Source: Anniella stebbinsi
Taxonomy: Eukaryota > Chordata > Lepidosauria > Squamata > Anniellidae
NCBI GenBank assembly: GCA_029215795.1
Contig: JARDYH010000002.1
Coordinates: forward strand, 110,482,501-110,546,500
Direction of reading: 5' to 3'
DNA: 64,000 bases
The notes beneath the pieces were generated by a model. It was given only the letters and a program-made list of their open reading frames with translations. It made no database searches and was not told the DNA's origin. The position numbers were made by a program, and so were the translations under genes. The stretch's first letter is position 1. Each line of letters begins with the position of its first letter. Positions 1 through 11,252 of this stretch are shown here, piece by piece.

Positions 1-469
1 CTTCCAAACATACTTACAAGTTTTATTAAAAGAAAGGCTTCCAACTGAGCTCTCCCTCCTCAGGACAAAAGCAGTGGATGTTGCCTTAACTACTTCCTGG
101 GTACTCCCAGGAAGCACAATCCACTCAGGCTGAATCCAGCAGTTCTTTCATATTGTTACAGGTAGAAGGGGCACTCCAGTTTTCTGTTTCAGACCACATG
201 TTGTTGGTCATGCTTCAGAAGCACATAATAGCTCTGCTTATTATGAAGTATAAAAGCTATCCACAAACGTGCTCTTAAAATACCTTGTGTGTGTTTTGGT
301 AATTTTATTCTGAATATATCGAAGAACGGTTGTTTATATCTTGCTGCAAATATTATCTTCCACATGCTAAACCTTTGGAGCCTACACACCTAAATCTGAA
401 ATGGCATCCAAGAATGATTTCTAGAGTCTAAGCATTGGGAGGAAGCATTGGAAATAAGCCTACTTCTCA
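1..469. other. Unassigned AT-rich sequence
   Basis: I see no exon with splice signals, no tandem repeat and no transposon ends that I recognise here. The reading frames are short and interrupted. Confidence 0.5.
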
Positions 470-608
470 GAGCCTATTTACACACGCAGGATAAAAAACT
501 TTGAAAATGTTTTGAAAACTATATATGGAGTGTGTCCTGGGCCCCAACAGTTCTCAAAACTGTTATAAACTGTTTTAAACCATTTTAAAGCAGTAGTGTA
601 GATAGGCT
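470..608 (+). mobile_element. Foldback MITE, 140-bp 'A2' type
   Basis: A 139-bp element. It opens with GAGCCTATTTACACACGC and closes with GTGTAGATAGGCT, so its ends are inverted repeats. The right half carries stacked motifs of the type GTTATAAAC and TTTTAAACC. An almost identical 140-bp copy lies at 57055-57194 and an opposite-strand fragment at 27087-27168. The ends match the 119-bp palindromic MITEs at 4459, 25884 and 56022, but the left half differs and contains GGGCCCCAACAGTT, also found in the element at 43403-43600. It is non-coding and non-autonomous. A Harbinger-type origin is inferred from the ends; I see no clear target duplication at this copy. Confidence 0.75.
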
Positions 609-684
609 GACAGTCAAAGATTGTGAGCCTATGCATGCTAATGAGGAAGTAAGTCCAACTGAATGCTGTGCGGCTTTCTTCTAA

Positions 685-1030
685 GGGTGCCTCTACAAGA
701 GCGATTTAAGGTTCTTTCAAGGCGCATTACAAATTTTACCTCTACAAGAGAGCAGCACAAATTGGGGGTTGAGGCGCTTTTTATCTTGGCTTATGCACAT
801 TATCGAATGTGCATTAAATAACAAGTTTTAATTTGCCACAGGAGTTAAAGCACCTTATTGCCATGTAAACATGTGATTCTCTGCATGTAAACAACTTTAA
901 AACATGTTTCATACAGCCAGTAATGTGTTTCACCGCTTCCCGTGAATAGGTATTAGAAGTAAATGCGCTTATCTGTATATGCGCATAATCGGGCAACCGG
1001 GCATCAAAGCGAAATCTTGTAGAGGGGACC
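685..1030 (+). mobile_element. Harbinger-like MITE 'B', copy 1
   Basis: A 346-bp element with imperfect inverted ends (GGGTGCCTCTACAAGAG on the left; the right end reads GGTCCCCTCTACAAG on the opposite strand). It is flanked by the triplet TAA on both sides (682-684 and 1031-1033). Copies 2 and 3 are at 52351-52705 and 61152-61507. All three share internal repeats built on AATGCGCATAATC and TTAAAGCGC. A 3-bp TAA/TTA duplication with GGCC-like ends is typical of PIF/Harbinger transposons, so this is read as a non-autonomous member. This copy has lost most of the CpG seen in copy 2, as expected for an older, methylated and decayed insertion. Confidence 0.75.
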
Positions 1031-2177
1031 TAAGTAAATGTGTTTACAGTTGGGCTGCCAGTGTTTTTTGCATAAGCATTTACATTAACTTCAAAACTGT
1101 GAAATATGATTCTGTTTCACCTAAATGTTAAATAACTTTTCCAAATTAGGGAGGTACTTGTTAAGAAACTTGGATGTGTGCAAGGCAGGTAACTTTATTA
1201 TGTTCACTTTAGTGGTGCTGTTAATTTCCAGGCTATAGTAGCATGTACAAAAACCAGTCAGGTCTGTAATGCGGTTTTGATTATTGCTGAAATATTTGCT
1301 AGCTAAGCTTGCTTTCTGTCTATTTTATAAAAAGCATAAGCAAATGTGGCTTTTAATACATGTTAGCTGCACTTAATTGAACAAATTGCTGAAGCATATA
1401 CAATTCCCAGAGCTCTTAATTTGCAAAGAAACAAGAGAGAAGACAAATTAAATTCTTGGTTAGCTTAAAGTCAGATTCTAATTTTAACCTTTTTGGGCTA
1501 TAAAATCTTAAATGCTGGCTCTGGATCAATTTTATTACCTACCATGAGCTTTTAATACGGCATCAGGAGGACCTTTAATCGTGCAAGGGCATTATTTTCA
1601 TGGGATTCCTATATGATTGTTTGGCTTATCTGATAGCCAATGTTGTGTAATGGATAGTGACCACTGAGCTATGAAACTCACAGGGAACCTTGTGTTGTTT
1701 AGGATTATTAAAAATTCCTAGAATTATTATTGCAAAGGGATGAACCCGTCTATGCTGCCTGAGTTGGGATACATATGTGATAAAAGCAAAAGTCACACCA
1801 TGATTTGTGTTTTCTCTTTGCATCTCCCAGTTTATAATATTTACAGGAGGTGATGAATGTTCTCTAATGACATGCATGGTTTGTTTCCTATGTTCATTTT
1901 CCTGTGTTCTCTTATTAAGTAATAACTGCACTTTTATGTAAAACATCATGCCTTTTCTCTGCATGTGCTATTTATGGCCTTTTCTCATGCTCTTCCTTTC
2001 TCCTCCTATCCTCAAAATCCCTTGATGTTGTAGCCTTGCTTCTTTACAAATCAGGCTACTTTACTACTGTGTTTCGAAATGTCAGCATCATGGATCCCAT
2101 TTACATTACATAACCAGCATGGGAGCAACCGTTACAGGTTCCTTTCTGATGCTACTTCAGTGATGTTCAGATTAAGC
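1031..2177. other. Unassigned AT-rich sequence
   Basis: No repeat family or exon recognised in this 1.1-kb stretch. Open frames here lack splice-site context and codon structure worth reporting. Confidence 0.45.
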
Positions 2178-2560
2178 TAGGGTTGCACGAGAACTTCATT
2201 TCTGTTTGCAATTCATATGAACATGTCCCGTTCACAACGCCAAATGAAAATGCAAGCAGGAGTGCTTTTCCACCCCAAGAAATATTTTCAAATTTCCAAT
2301 TTTGCTATTGCGCAAAAAAAAAAGTGCACATTTTTAAATTCACATTTTTAAAAAAAGAAATACATATTTTCCTACTTAGGCATGGGGGGGGGGGGAAGTG
2401 TGAACATTTGAAACACACATTTTTTCTTGTTCAAACGATCCAAAACCCAGATTGAAAACAAAAACAGAAGCAATCCAAAAGAAACTTCAAAGTAAATTCT
2501 GAAATTCTGAAGAATTTTTGCAAGCTCAAAAATTGCTGGTTCTACTATCGCTATCTAAAA
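2178..2560. mobile_element. Probable decayed hAT-like repeat 'Q'
   Basis: It starts TAGGGTTGCACGAGAA and is full of A-rich and T-rich blocks with recurrent CACATTTTTAAA-like strings. The start and composition resemble the well-bounded 395-bp element at 17619-18013 and the partial copies near 39068 and 42142. The right end is not clear and no target duplication is visible. A 12-base G run lies at 2384-2395 inside it. Assignment is tentative. Confidence 0.3.
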
Positions 2561-2708
2561 CAGATGATCAGAGACTCCATGTAATGTATTTGCAGGCCTC
2601 TTCCATTTTCCATCCCTCATGACAACTAGCCAGCCTTCTTCCCAACTTTGAAGCTGCAGAGGTGGGTGGGGATTCAGCCCACAGTTGCATGGTGATTCCT
2701 CCCACCTC

Positions 2709-2744
<36 letters not shown>
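2709..2744 (+). repeat. (AAT)n microsatellite
   Basis: About twelve AAT units, followed by AAATTTATTTATTACCCACC. That flank resembles the reverse complement of an L2 LINE 3' tail, so the microsatellite may have grown from a LINE tail. Confidence 0.9.
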
Positions 2745-2746
<2 letters not shown>

Positions 2747-4225
2747 TTATTTATTACCCACCTAAGTTCCAAAGGTGGATAGAAGACTGAGAGATGTTTG
2801 GCACCTGCATTGCCAAGGGGCCCAAATGCAGGGCCAACTCAGCACAGATATACTGCAGGCCCACACAGCCTTTCTTGCTCCAGAATAAGAAAGTTTGACA
2901 TGAATATAGATTTGTATGCTGCTACCTGAAGGCACTTGGGCAACAGCAGTGACACCCAAGCTGGTATGATCCCATCTCAATTGGGCTTTCCCTGGGGGGG
3001 GACTTTTTGAGAGAGGAAGAAGGGTGGATTGACAGGCGGTGGATGACAACTTCAGTTTTTGTATCTGTTGATGGGTTATACCCTTCAGATAAGCCTTTTC
3101 TCTGATGGAGTACTTTGTATGTGAAGATAATATTTTGGGAGAAGGGACAGTTAAAACAGATGATGCCTCACCTGCAGCTTGAAATGGTACAATCAAGAAA
3201 TACATGTATTTATCTTTTGTGCTTTGCTACATTTATATACCTTCTTTCCGCCAAAGCATGGAAGGTGATGTGCAGTTTAAAATTCACCACCTCAAGGACA
3301 CTGTGTAAAAGAGAAAGGTTCAGTTGATGATTCAGTTCATTTTTTGTTTTGCTTTTGCTATTAGCCATTAAAAAGACAAAGAAAAGGTTAAAACAGGAAT
3401 GCAACTTTTAATACAAATATGATAGAAAAGGATGGGTAGAGAAGAGAAAAATAGGCTTCAGGTCTATACATCCCGTGGGGCTTTTAGGCATGTGTGTTTT
3501 AGCCTTTGGAATTCACATGGCAAGAGCCCACGACGTAGTTCCTTCCCATGACAACATTACCCCCATTTCCACAAAGGGTGTTGCTGGTGTGGGAAGGAGA
3601 TGCATTGCTAACTGCATCCACATGATCTTTCATTTTTGAAATGTTGGAAGTATAAAAAAGGCTGCAGCTCCAACACATAGCAGAAATTCTGATATGAATT
3701 TTGCTTCATTGGCGCCAGAGATGAAGGGCATGCAAACTAGCCATCACTAATCATCACTGGCATGAGCTTCAGAATGGGTTCTCGAATGTGTGGAGTACAG
3801 GTCATGTGGCTCTCTGCCCCACCCTATTTCCAGTACTTCTGTTGCACTTAAATGTATGGCCACTGCCATATATTGGTCAATGCATTGGGCACAAGTTGGC
3901 TGGGAGTATGTTGCAACAGGCTTTATATATACCTGAAGTGCTTTCACATGCTAATTGCTGATCAGACCTTTCTTGTTTGTTTTGTACATATGCTATGGTT
4001 GAACATTCGACCAGTCAAAAAAGATTTGGTCAATTGATGGATCAAATATCGGTCAAAAAATGGTCATGTTTATGTTAAGCATTAAGATTAGATCAAATAA
4101 TATAATCAACAGTAGGATTAATACTAATGCTAATTACAACCCCCTTATACAAATTAGATAGTTGTTGTTGTGAAACAATGGCATCAACTTTTTATAAATG
4201 TAATGAATTATTTATTTTATCAAAT
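2745..4225. other. Mostly unassigned; possible LINE tail
   Basis: No exon recognised. Around 3225-3285 the phrase TTTATATACCTTCTTTCCGCC resembles the reverse complement of an L2-type 3' tail, but it is too short to call with confidence. The rest shows no clear repeat ends. Confidence 0.35.
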
Positions 4226-4738
4226 TGTTGTCCCCCAACCGGGGAGAAGGGCTCGTTCCCCAGCGCGCTTTTACCCAATAAGCACACGAGGTTAGTCCAT
4301 TTATTAAGAAAGCTGCAGCTAGGGATGCTTCGGTATTATGCAAATCAAAGCGCCCAGAGCAAAAGAAATCACAAGCTTATATAGATTGCGGTTACAAAAG
4401 TGTATTAGCTTCTTCATTGGTTAGTGTCACTGGCAAGTTAGGTTTCCAGTGAGAGTTAGACCCTATCTACACTACTGTTTTAAAACGGTTTATAACAGTT
4501 TTAAAGCGGTTAATAGCAGTTAATAACCAGTTTAAAACTGTTATAAACCGTTTTAAAGCAATAGTGTAGATAGGCTCTTAGTGTGTGCATACATTTGTGA
4601 ATCATAGAATACCCGATATCCGATTGGCTATAAGTTTCTCGACGCCTCATTGGTTAAAAACTTTTTTCTTTGTTCTCTTAGCACATGGCAATCCCTTCCA
4701 TTAAGGAATTCACATTTTGCTCGTACTCAGCCCTGACA
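4226..4738 (-). mobile_element. Solo LTR of retroviral type, reverse strand
   Basis: Read on the minus strand, this piece begins TGTCAGGGCTGAG, carries three CCAAT-box-like sites (CCAAT in ACCAATGA twice and GCCAATCGG once), then a TATA box (CTATATAAGC), then AATAAATGG with a GC-rich stretch after it, and ends GGGGGACAACA. That order (U3 promoter, TATA, polyadenylation signal, R/U5) is how a retroviral LTR is built. No gag, pol or env sequence and no second LTR is near it, so it looks like a solo LTR left by recombination. It is interrupted by a 119-bp MITE (4459-4577), which lies in the U3 part. Exact ends and target duplication are not secure. Confidence 0.6.
4459..4577 (+). mobile_element. 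119-bp palindromic MITE 'A', nested in LTR
   Basis: Near-perfect palindrome running from GACCCTATCTACACTACTG to the complementary GTGTAGATAGGCTC. It is flanked by TTA on both sides (4456-4458 and 4578-4580), a 3-bp duplication of the Harbinger type. Two other copies of exactly 119 bp are at 25884-26002 and 56022-56140. The interior is a series of variants of GTTTATAAC and TTAATAACC in alternating orientation, so each arm is itself repetitive. Insertion split the older LTR. Confidence 0.85.
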
Positions 4739-4904
4739 GAAGAGGCGGTTTCAACCCTTTACCTGATATGGAAGTAAAAGCAAATAGGAGGAGGAGGAGC
4801 ATCTCTCCCAACAAGATGTAATTCCCTGTTACAGACATCAAAAAATTTTACTTTGGTTTTCTACCACCACCAAGGAACTCAAAAGCGTGTGGCTCTCTTC
4901 CCTC

Positions 4905-5045
4905 ATTTTATCCTCATAGTAACTCTGTCTGGTACCTTAGGCTGAGAGTGTATATTTGTCCTGTCACCGAATGAGCTTCATATCCAAATGAGAATTTGAA
5001 CTTGATCTTCCTTGGTTCTAGTCTATCCACTAGGCAGCATTCTTT
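4905..5045 (-). mobile_element. MIR/CORE-type SINE, reverse strand
   Basis: The order of motifs matches the reverse complement of a MIR-class SINE: AACTCTGTCTGG (near the CORE), GGCTGAGAGTG, an internal TCCAAATGAGAATTTGAAC segment corresponding to the tRNA-like B box, and TCTATCCACTAGG at the end. Family assignment is from memory of the MIR layout. Strongly diverged, hence old. Confidence 0.6.
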
Positions 5046-6844
5046 GCCACTACTAAATTCCTGTTTGCCCCTGACTGCTGTAGGGATATGGAGCAAATCA
5101 GCCCCACTCTGTCTATGCTAATGAATAACACCATTATTAAGTGGTGTTTTTTTTAAAAGGTTAGCTGCTATCTACACAGTAGCATTCTTGGAATATTTGA
5201 TAAGATCTGTCTGTGATCAAATAATAGACAATCAATTGACAGTATTTGACCAGTGTGCCAACCTTAACATATGCTCAGACTTATCTTCCTATAGAATACA
5301 AAGAAACCTGCATATTCTTTTCAAAGGAAATGAGTTAAACAAGAAGTATCATCTTACCTATTCTGTCCCTCTTGTTTTCTGGGAGAAACACGGCAATAAT
5401 ACTTTACACCGCTGTGGAAACTATTGTCATTAACAAAGTCGTTTCATCTAATGGGTCTTGAGGGGCAGATTTCACCGTACATTGAAAGCAATAGGGTTTT
5501 ACCATAATTATTCCAATCAAACTTGAAGGTACAATGGCATATAAAAAGAAAGGACAAAGATCACAACAAAGGGAATGAAAATAATCCCAGAGCACGTGAC
5601 AATATGGTACTTTTTCTCTTCTATTTTATTTAATTGTAATTGTTTTTTTAGATTAAACACTCTCTGGGGACACAATCAGCTTAAAAATTGAGCCTGAAGG
5701 AAAGCATTCCTTTTAAACTATTTGTGCTCCTGGGAAGTGAGTAGAATTTATCATCTGAATTTGAGGAAAGCAAACTGTCCCTTGGGGATTAGGTAGGTCC
5801 TGTTGCAGAAGGAAAATGTGATTTCCTTACCATTCTGTGTTGAGTGTGATAGGATTTTATTTTTCATTTCTTTGTATTTTTAACGGCATTGCAGTGATAA
5901 TCAATACAAATAATTGGCAGATCATTACAGGAAGGAAGTTAGAGGATAGCTGAAGTTTGGGAAGGCTAAAATTGATTCTGCAGGGAGTAGCATGCAGTGC
6001 CTCCTTCAAAAGCACCAATCCGTACGGAAGATCTACAGATGCAATTTACAAACTAGTTTTACTCAGGTCTGTCTACACTTTGTGGGTAAAAACAACACAG
6101 AAATGACAATTCAAAACCAAGAGAAACTGAATTCTGTTTGCATAATTTATTCTGAGCTGAAGCCCTGCTCCTTGGTTGCTAGAAACCCCACTGAGCCTTC
6201 TTCAGGTTTTCAATTAAGTGCCCACACACTTTAAAATTATCTTCACTGTAATAATGGCTAGACACTTTTGGTTTTCTCTTCTCTTTTAATTGCATTTGTG
6301 TTTCTCAGAACGCTGAATTTTGTGACAAGAGGCAGCTGCTGGGACTTTTCTGTGCTTCTGCAGAATCAAAGAATTTACAAAAACCTGCTTGTGCTGTTGT
6401 TCTATTAACTTCAAAATGAAGCTGGAATGGGGCAGTGAAAAAGAAGCAATTGTTGGGTGTCTTGAGGAGAGAAGCAGTCCTAGCAGAGGTGCTAGTAATA
6501 AAGCCTGAGCTGGGCCACGTGTATTACTGTTTGTCAGGCTGGCTTGAGCAGGGCTTCCAGTGTGAGTTTAACATTTTGGAAAGAAACCAATAGATGCATA
6601 TCACTGAAGTGACTATGTTTTCCAATTCTTATTTTGGCTCTACTTGCTTCTATGCAGGCTCATATTTAGGTGCTTGAATAGGCATGTGAAACATAAAAGC
6701 TTGCATATTATTTCTCTCCAGCTGAACTTGTTTCAGCATTAATATTGGCCTCTTTCACAAAAGACTAGTATATTTGTTGTTGTATTTCCTGCATCTGTAT
6801 TACGATGGAATGAAGGTACCTAGCTCCTTCATTCCATAATAATT
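5046..6844. other. Unassigned; repeat-poor stretch
   Basis: A 1.8-kb stretch without recognisable transposon ends, tandem repeats or convincing exons. It is AT-rich with several open frames of 60-80 codons that lack splice context. Absence of recent insertions could mean old unique sequence. Confidence 0.45.
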
Positions 6845-7029
6845 TCACGTATATTATTTCAGTCATCCTTCAGCAACTCTGTAAGATAGGTCGGTATTGT
6901 TAAGTCCATGTTGTTACTGAGACTGAGAGATGTTGGTTTGCCTAAAACCACTTAACTGGGTTAATGACAGAGGCAAATTTTACAATGGGGACTTCCTGTT
7001 TCAAAGCTCAGTGTCTTCGCCACAGTGCC
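6845..7029 (-). mobile_element. MIR SINE, reverse strand
   Basis: Shows the MIR reverse-complement order: AGCAACTCTGTAAGATAGGT, a short block where MIR has TTATTATCCCC, ACTGAGACTGAGAGATG, CTAAAACCACTTAACTGG, then TTTCAAAGCTCAGTGTCTTC. Diverged but clearly ordered. Non-coding. Confidence 0.7.
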
Positions 7030-7352
7030 ATATCAATGCCCATAGAAGTGACATTATGGATATTATTGCTTATTTGGTGTTATGGTTCTAATCCTCTTGG
7101 AAATACCAGATTTTCTAATGTTAGAGAGGCCACCCACCCAGAAATACAGCCTGGATGCTATGTTTCCCTGTGGCAAAAAACCGTGACTAATGGTGATAGA
7201 TGCACATTCTAACAGGTTCAGCTACCAGGTCATTCAAATTAAATAGTAAAAATACTAAGAAATAAATTCAAATTAAAAATGGGTCTTTACTCATTACATG
7301 AAAAATTAGCCATATTCACAAACTATTGTTTTTAAAGACACAATAGAGTTGG

Positions 7353-7780
7353 GTAGGTGTAGTAGCTAAGAGATTGGGAAGTCCCTTGTTTGAATCTTGC
7401 TTTGGACATAAACTCAAAAAGTAACCCTAAGCAAGCCTTTGTCTCTTAGCCTTAGCATCTTTCTATCCCCTTCCATCTGCAGTATGATAATGGACAGTAT
7501 CCTATTTGGCAGTAGCTTTAATGTAAATTATGTTGAGCTAGCAAAAGTTACCTCTTTTACAATGCCAATAACATTTGCTGGTGTGATGGGTTTTCCAGAG
7601 AAACATGTCGTTCCAACAAGCGCTATTAGCATTGTACTAGAGGTAGCTTACACAAGCACAACATAATTTACATTAGCGCTAGTGCCGAATATGATACTGC
7701 CCTCTAATACACATCTACCTAACAGGGTTGTTGTAAGGATTACTGAGATTCATGCAGCACCTGTGAACATTCGGAGGTTG
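7353..7780 (+). mobile_element. MIR-type tRNA SINE, split by a MITE
   Basis: The first part (7353-7494) has the tRNA-like head (GGTGTAGTAGCTAAGAGATT, then TTTGAATCTTGC as a decayed B box) and the start of the CORE (GCAAGCCTTTGTCTCTTAGC). The second part (7700-7780) resumes the same element with CTACCTAACAGGGTTGTTG and GTAAGGATTACTGAGATTC. The two parts are separated by the 205-bp palindromic element at 7495-7699. The SINE therefore predates that insertion. Confidence 0.65.
7495..7699 (+). mobile_element. Palindromic MITE 'K', copy 1, nested in SINE
   Basis: 205 bp with inverted ends of about 40 bp: the left end starts CAGTATCCTATTTGGCAGT and the right end, read in reverse, starts CAGTATCATATTCGGCACT; both run into TAATGTAAATTATGTT. 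The middle contains GCATTGTACTAGAGGTAGC. Related copies lie at 11072-11252 and 20284-20396. No target duplication is evident. Non-coding and non-autonomous. Confidence 0.7.
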
Positions 7781-8192
7781 CAATCCTATACGCACCAAAT
7801 TCACATGCCGGTAGGGACTCTGTGTAGAGCAAGACAGCAATTTAAGCATCTTCAGTACCAAGTAAATCATCTGAAGAGAAGAAAATGTTTCAGGTAGCAG
7901 ACGATCTGGGTGTTTAGCACAAATGGCAACATTAAACTGTTCTTCTGTCTAATATAAAGAAAATAACTCTTAAACACCTTTCAGTATACTAACCAAGGAA
8001 GTATGAGAATAAACACCATCTGGGTCCTGATCAGTCTCTGGGAGATGCTTATCCTAGATAGATTATACATAAGCTCTTCTGGCAACAAAAGCTAGAGAGG
8101 TGTGACCTCCATATATACAGAACTTTTAGTATTGCCAAGAGTAATAAGACATTTGTCTGAAGCCAGCAACATTAAACAACACTTTCCCTAAA

Positions 8193-8236
<44 letters not shown>

Positions 8237-9399
8237 CACCCACCCCCATTACTAAGAAACCTGCTGTGTTCTGTTGGACACTTTTGAATTCAACACTTCG
8301 ATCATAAAGGCTGCAGTCCTGTGCACAGTTATAAACCCCATGGAATTCAGTGGGAGTGTCTAGCACATAGACATGGGAAGCACCATATAGTCTCAGAAGT
8401 AACTGCTTGGGCAATTGAGTCTGGGTGGAGTGGCTTGTTTTCTAACTGATTTCCAGTGACTTGATTGCACGTCTTGTTCTTACAAGTGCAACTCCATACC
8501 CTTCTTTTGTTGACAGCTAAGTACCAGTTTACAATAGAAGATTGTTAACAAGAGCAGAGCTGATTTCCAAATTTCTAAACAAATAGGTGGCCATGCATCC
8601 TTTGTTTGAAAGGCTGCCAAAGGACTGCCCTCTGATTGAAGACACCCTCTCTTTGAAGGGCTGTCCAGTTCAATTCCAGTTTAAAGATAAAGAACCACAA
8701 GAACAGCTGCCCATCAACAGCACCTGGACAGCAGACTAACAGGCAAGCACACAGGTTACCTGGTCACAGTCTTCCACGCTATGGCAAGATGTACTGTATT
8801 TCTAGTAAAAATTATAATAATAATTTCTAAATTTGCATCTATGCATATAAATTAGCATATGCAATTTTTGTGCAATGCTTTATGCTCCCTTGTTGGTTTT
8901 GGTGATGCATTTCCTGTTTTTTGGAAATTCATATATGTCCACCCTAACTGATATCAAATAATTGAAACCATTTCAAAATTCTCCCCTGTCCAGCCCTTTT
9001 ATATTTATTGTCATGGAAACAGGTTCCTTACAGATTAAGGTATTTTACAGAGAGGTTCAAATTGTTCTCTTTCACACAAAATTTAATGTTCACTGCTCTC
9101 CATCCCCTTATATTTGGCTTCAAGTAACGTGCATCTGACAGCGGTAATGGGTTCCGCATCCTGCCAAGTTAAGGTCTCATTACAAAAACAAACAAAGCTA
9201 GAGACCATTTACTCTGACCATCATAAATGTTTAAACATCAGTCATATCTACTTAAGCCACCTTTGTTATTTCATTGTAATGTTGGCATCAAGCAGACCAG
9301 TGAAAAGCAGCCCGATGAGAAATCAGTGAAGCAAGTCATATTGATGGAAAGAAAACAAACTAACATTTAAAGGGGCAAGGTGGAAGGAGACACAATGCT
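7781..9399. other. Mostly unassigned, with one microsatellite
   Basis: Contains the (TC)n run at 8196-8234 and, near 8308-8360, a weak match to the widespread CTGCAATCCTATGCAC/CATTGAACTCAGTGG foldback repeat. Nothing else recognised. Confidence 0.4.
8196..8234 (+). repeat. (TC)n microsatellite
   Basis: About 19 uninterrupted TC units followed by a C-rich CCCCACCCACCCCC tail. Confidence 0.95.
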
Positions 9400-9568
9400 A
9401 ATACTTAGCATTAACCCTGTAAGGAGGAATAATATTATTATCACCTTCATTTTGCAAATCGAGGAAGAGGCCAAGAGAGAGTGGCTTGCCTAAGCTCACC
9501 TAGCAAGTTTATGAAAGAGACAAGATTTGAGCCAGGGACTTCACTCCTTTAGCTCATGGTTGAGTAGA
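9400..9568 (-). mobile_element. MIR SINE, reverse strand
   Basis: One of the clearest MIR relics here: GTAAGGAGGAATAATATTAT, CACCTTCATTTTGCAAATCG, GAGGAAGAGGCCAAGAG, GTGGCTTGCCTAAGCTCACC, TAGCAAGTTTATGAAAGAG and TTGAGCCAGGGACTTCA follow the MIR reverse-complement consensus order. A foldback element starts at its end (9571). Confidence 0.8.
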
Positions 9569-9570
9569 AA

Positions 9571-9674
9571 GTAGATCTTCAGGTGTTTTGGACTGCAAGT
9601 TCCACAATCCCTGATCATTGGCCATGCTGGCAGGGTCTTCTGTGAGTTGAAGTCCAAAACATCTGGAGATCTAC
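9571..9674 (+). mobile_element. hAT-type foldback 'P', variant
   Basis: Inverted arms GTAGATCTTCAGGTGTTTTG and its near-complement CAAAACATCTGGAGATCTAC enclose a core with CCCTGATCATTGGCCATGC. It shares the TTTTGGACT...AGTCCAAAA arms with the copies at 32747, 33508, 34201 and 42452, but its outer ends differ from theirs. No target duplication seen. Confidence 0.6.
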
Positions 9675-9918
9675 CATATGGAGATCACCCCTGCTTTAGA
9701 CTGCTCACAGATGCAATGTAATGTCAGTTGCCGGACATGTTCATATGCTCCTAAAATATGTGCCAGTGATTATGGGGCCTGACGGAAAGTTGGAGGAAAT
9801 GGATTTTTTGAGCTTTTGTATGACGAGACTTGTATGACGATATCAAATTCATAGCTGGACAGAAAACCTCACTGCTCTCCACATTTATGAACATGGCCAT
9901 GGTTCAGTGATGGAGCAT

Positions 9919-9995
9919 TTTATTTATTTATTGAAAACATTTCTTGGCTGCCTTTCAGGCCAGAATCCCTCACAAGGCAGCTTACAACAATAAAT
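9919..9995 (-). mobile_element. L2 LINE 3' tail, reverse strand
   Basis: The sequence is the near-exact reverse complement of the 3' end of the L2 copy that ends at about 50886: shared phrases are TTTCTTGGCTGCCTTTCAGG and CCCTCACAAGGCAGCTTACA, preceded by the TTTATTTATTTATT tail. Only the last 77 bp are present, typical of extreme 5' truncation. Confidence 0.7.
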
Positions 9996-10155
9996 GATTT
10001 GCATGCGGAAGGTCCCAGGTTCAATCCCTGGCATCTCCAGGTAGAGCTGAAAAAATACTGAAATCCTGGAGAACCACTGCCAGTCAGTGTTGGCAGTATT
10101 GGCCTAGATAGACCAATGGTCTCACTCAGTATAAGACAGTTTCGCATGTTCCTAA
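9996..10155 (+). mobile_element. tRNA-derived SINE, copy 1
   Basis: Contains a good RNA polymerase III B box (GGTTCAATCCC at 10019-10029) after TTGCATGCGGAAGGTCCCA, then CATCTCCAGGTAGAGCTG, CTGCCAGTCAGTGTTGGC and a tail TCACTCAGTATAAGACAG. Other copies are at 12410-12562 and 56925-57222. The tail resembles the CR1-type 3' end, so CR1 may have mobilised it (inference). Confidence 0.7.
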
Positions 10156-11071
10156 CATATCATATGCCATTCATTCACCTATTTAACCATTTGGACTACT
10201 TACATGGAAGTTCATTCATAAATACTGAGCTAACTAGTAGCTCCATCTGTATCCATTTTTTTTAATCTCGACACTTTCCCTATCTCCCCCACCCCCCATC
10301 CCACCAACTGTTCCTCTCCTTTTTCTTTAGCAAGAGTAATTGGGGAAAAATGACTCAAAATTTAAATGTTAAAAAGCAAGGGAGAGGTTAACAAGAAAAA
10401 GTAAAGTACATTGGAAAAAAATGTAAACACACATTAAAAGGCAAGTTTGTTGGATGGGATCCAGCCAGCATCCGTGATTTATAATAATTTATAGATGCGA
10501 AATTTGGTGATGCAATGGAAACAGTAGTACAAAGCACCAGTATGAACAAAGGAAGATGGAAAGTTCGAAACTAAGCATCGTTCTTAGTGTTGGTTCAGTC
10601 ATGCATGTCTGTCCCTTGAGCGCTCATCCTTTTATTATTCAACACTTGATGATGGGCAGCTGAACATGTGATGTGCCCCACTGAAAAGTATTGGGTTTGA
10701 GGTGATACAGAAGTTCTACCTTTGGTGGTGGTGGTTGTTGTTTTAAATCTCATTTACATGTGCAGATCATCTCTTGATGCTGCAGTCAGGAAATGATGAG
10801 TATGCATGTATCAACCAGCCCTTAGAGAAGAAGAAAAAAGAAGATAAACGGAGATTAAATATTATCATTTACTGGAGTAACTTAGGTTGGTAGAAATATA
10901 CATTCACAAACCTGTGTTGGCCCAATAAATTATGTAAGGCACTCGTTTTGTATTTTCTGTTGTTTGGGATCAACGTCACAAACACTGTATGTGGGACTAG
11001 AACATGAGTGAATGTGTAAGATTCTAAACCAATATGCAGGGCATACATTTAATAACAGTCTTCCTGATATG
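10156..11071. other. Unassigned sequence
   Basis: No exon, tandem repeat or transposon end recognised. Confidence 0.4.
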
Positions 11072-11252
11072 GGGCAATATCCAATTCAATACTAGTAGTG
11101 ATATAAGCACGATGTCAGTAGTGTTTGCTGGCATAACATATTTCCCAAGGAAACCTGTTGCACCAGCCAATTCTAATAGCATTGTGCTAGAGGTTGCTTA
11201 TGCTAGTGCAACATAATTTATGTTAGTGCTAGTACCAAATTGGATGCTTCCC
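11072..11252 (+). mobile_element. Palindromic MITE 'K', copy 2
   Basis: Left end GGGCAATATCCAATTCAATA pairs with the right end, which in reverse reads GGGAAGCATCCAATTTGGTA. The middle carries AGCATTGTGCTAGAGGTTGC and CTAGTGCAACATAATTTATG as in the copies at 7495 and 20284. About 181 bp; no coding capacity. Confidence 0.7.

Noticed and set aside
10019..10029. B-box sequence suggesting a tRNA gene
   Set aside because: No A box or cloverleaf at proper spacing; it is part of a SINE with other copies.
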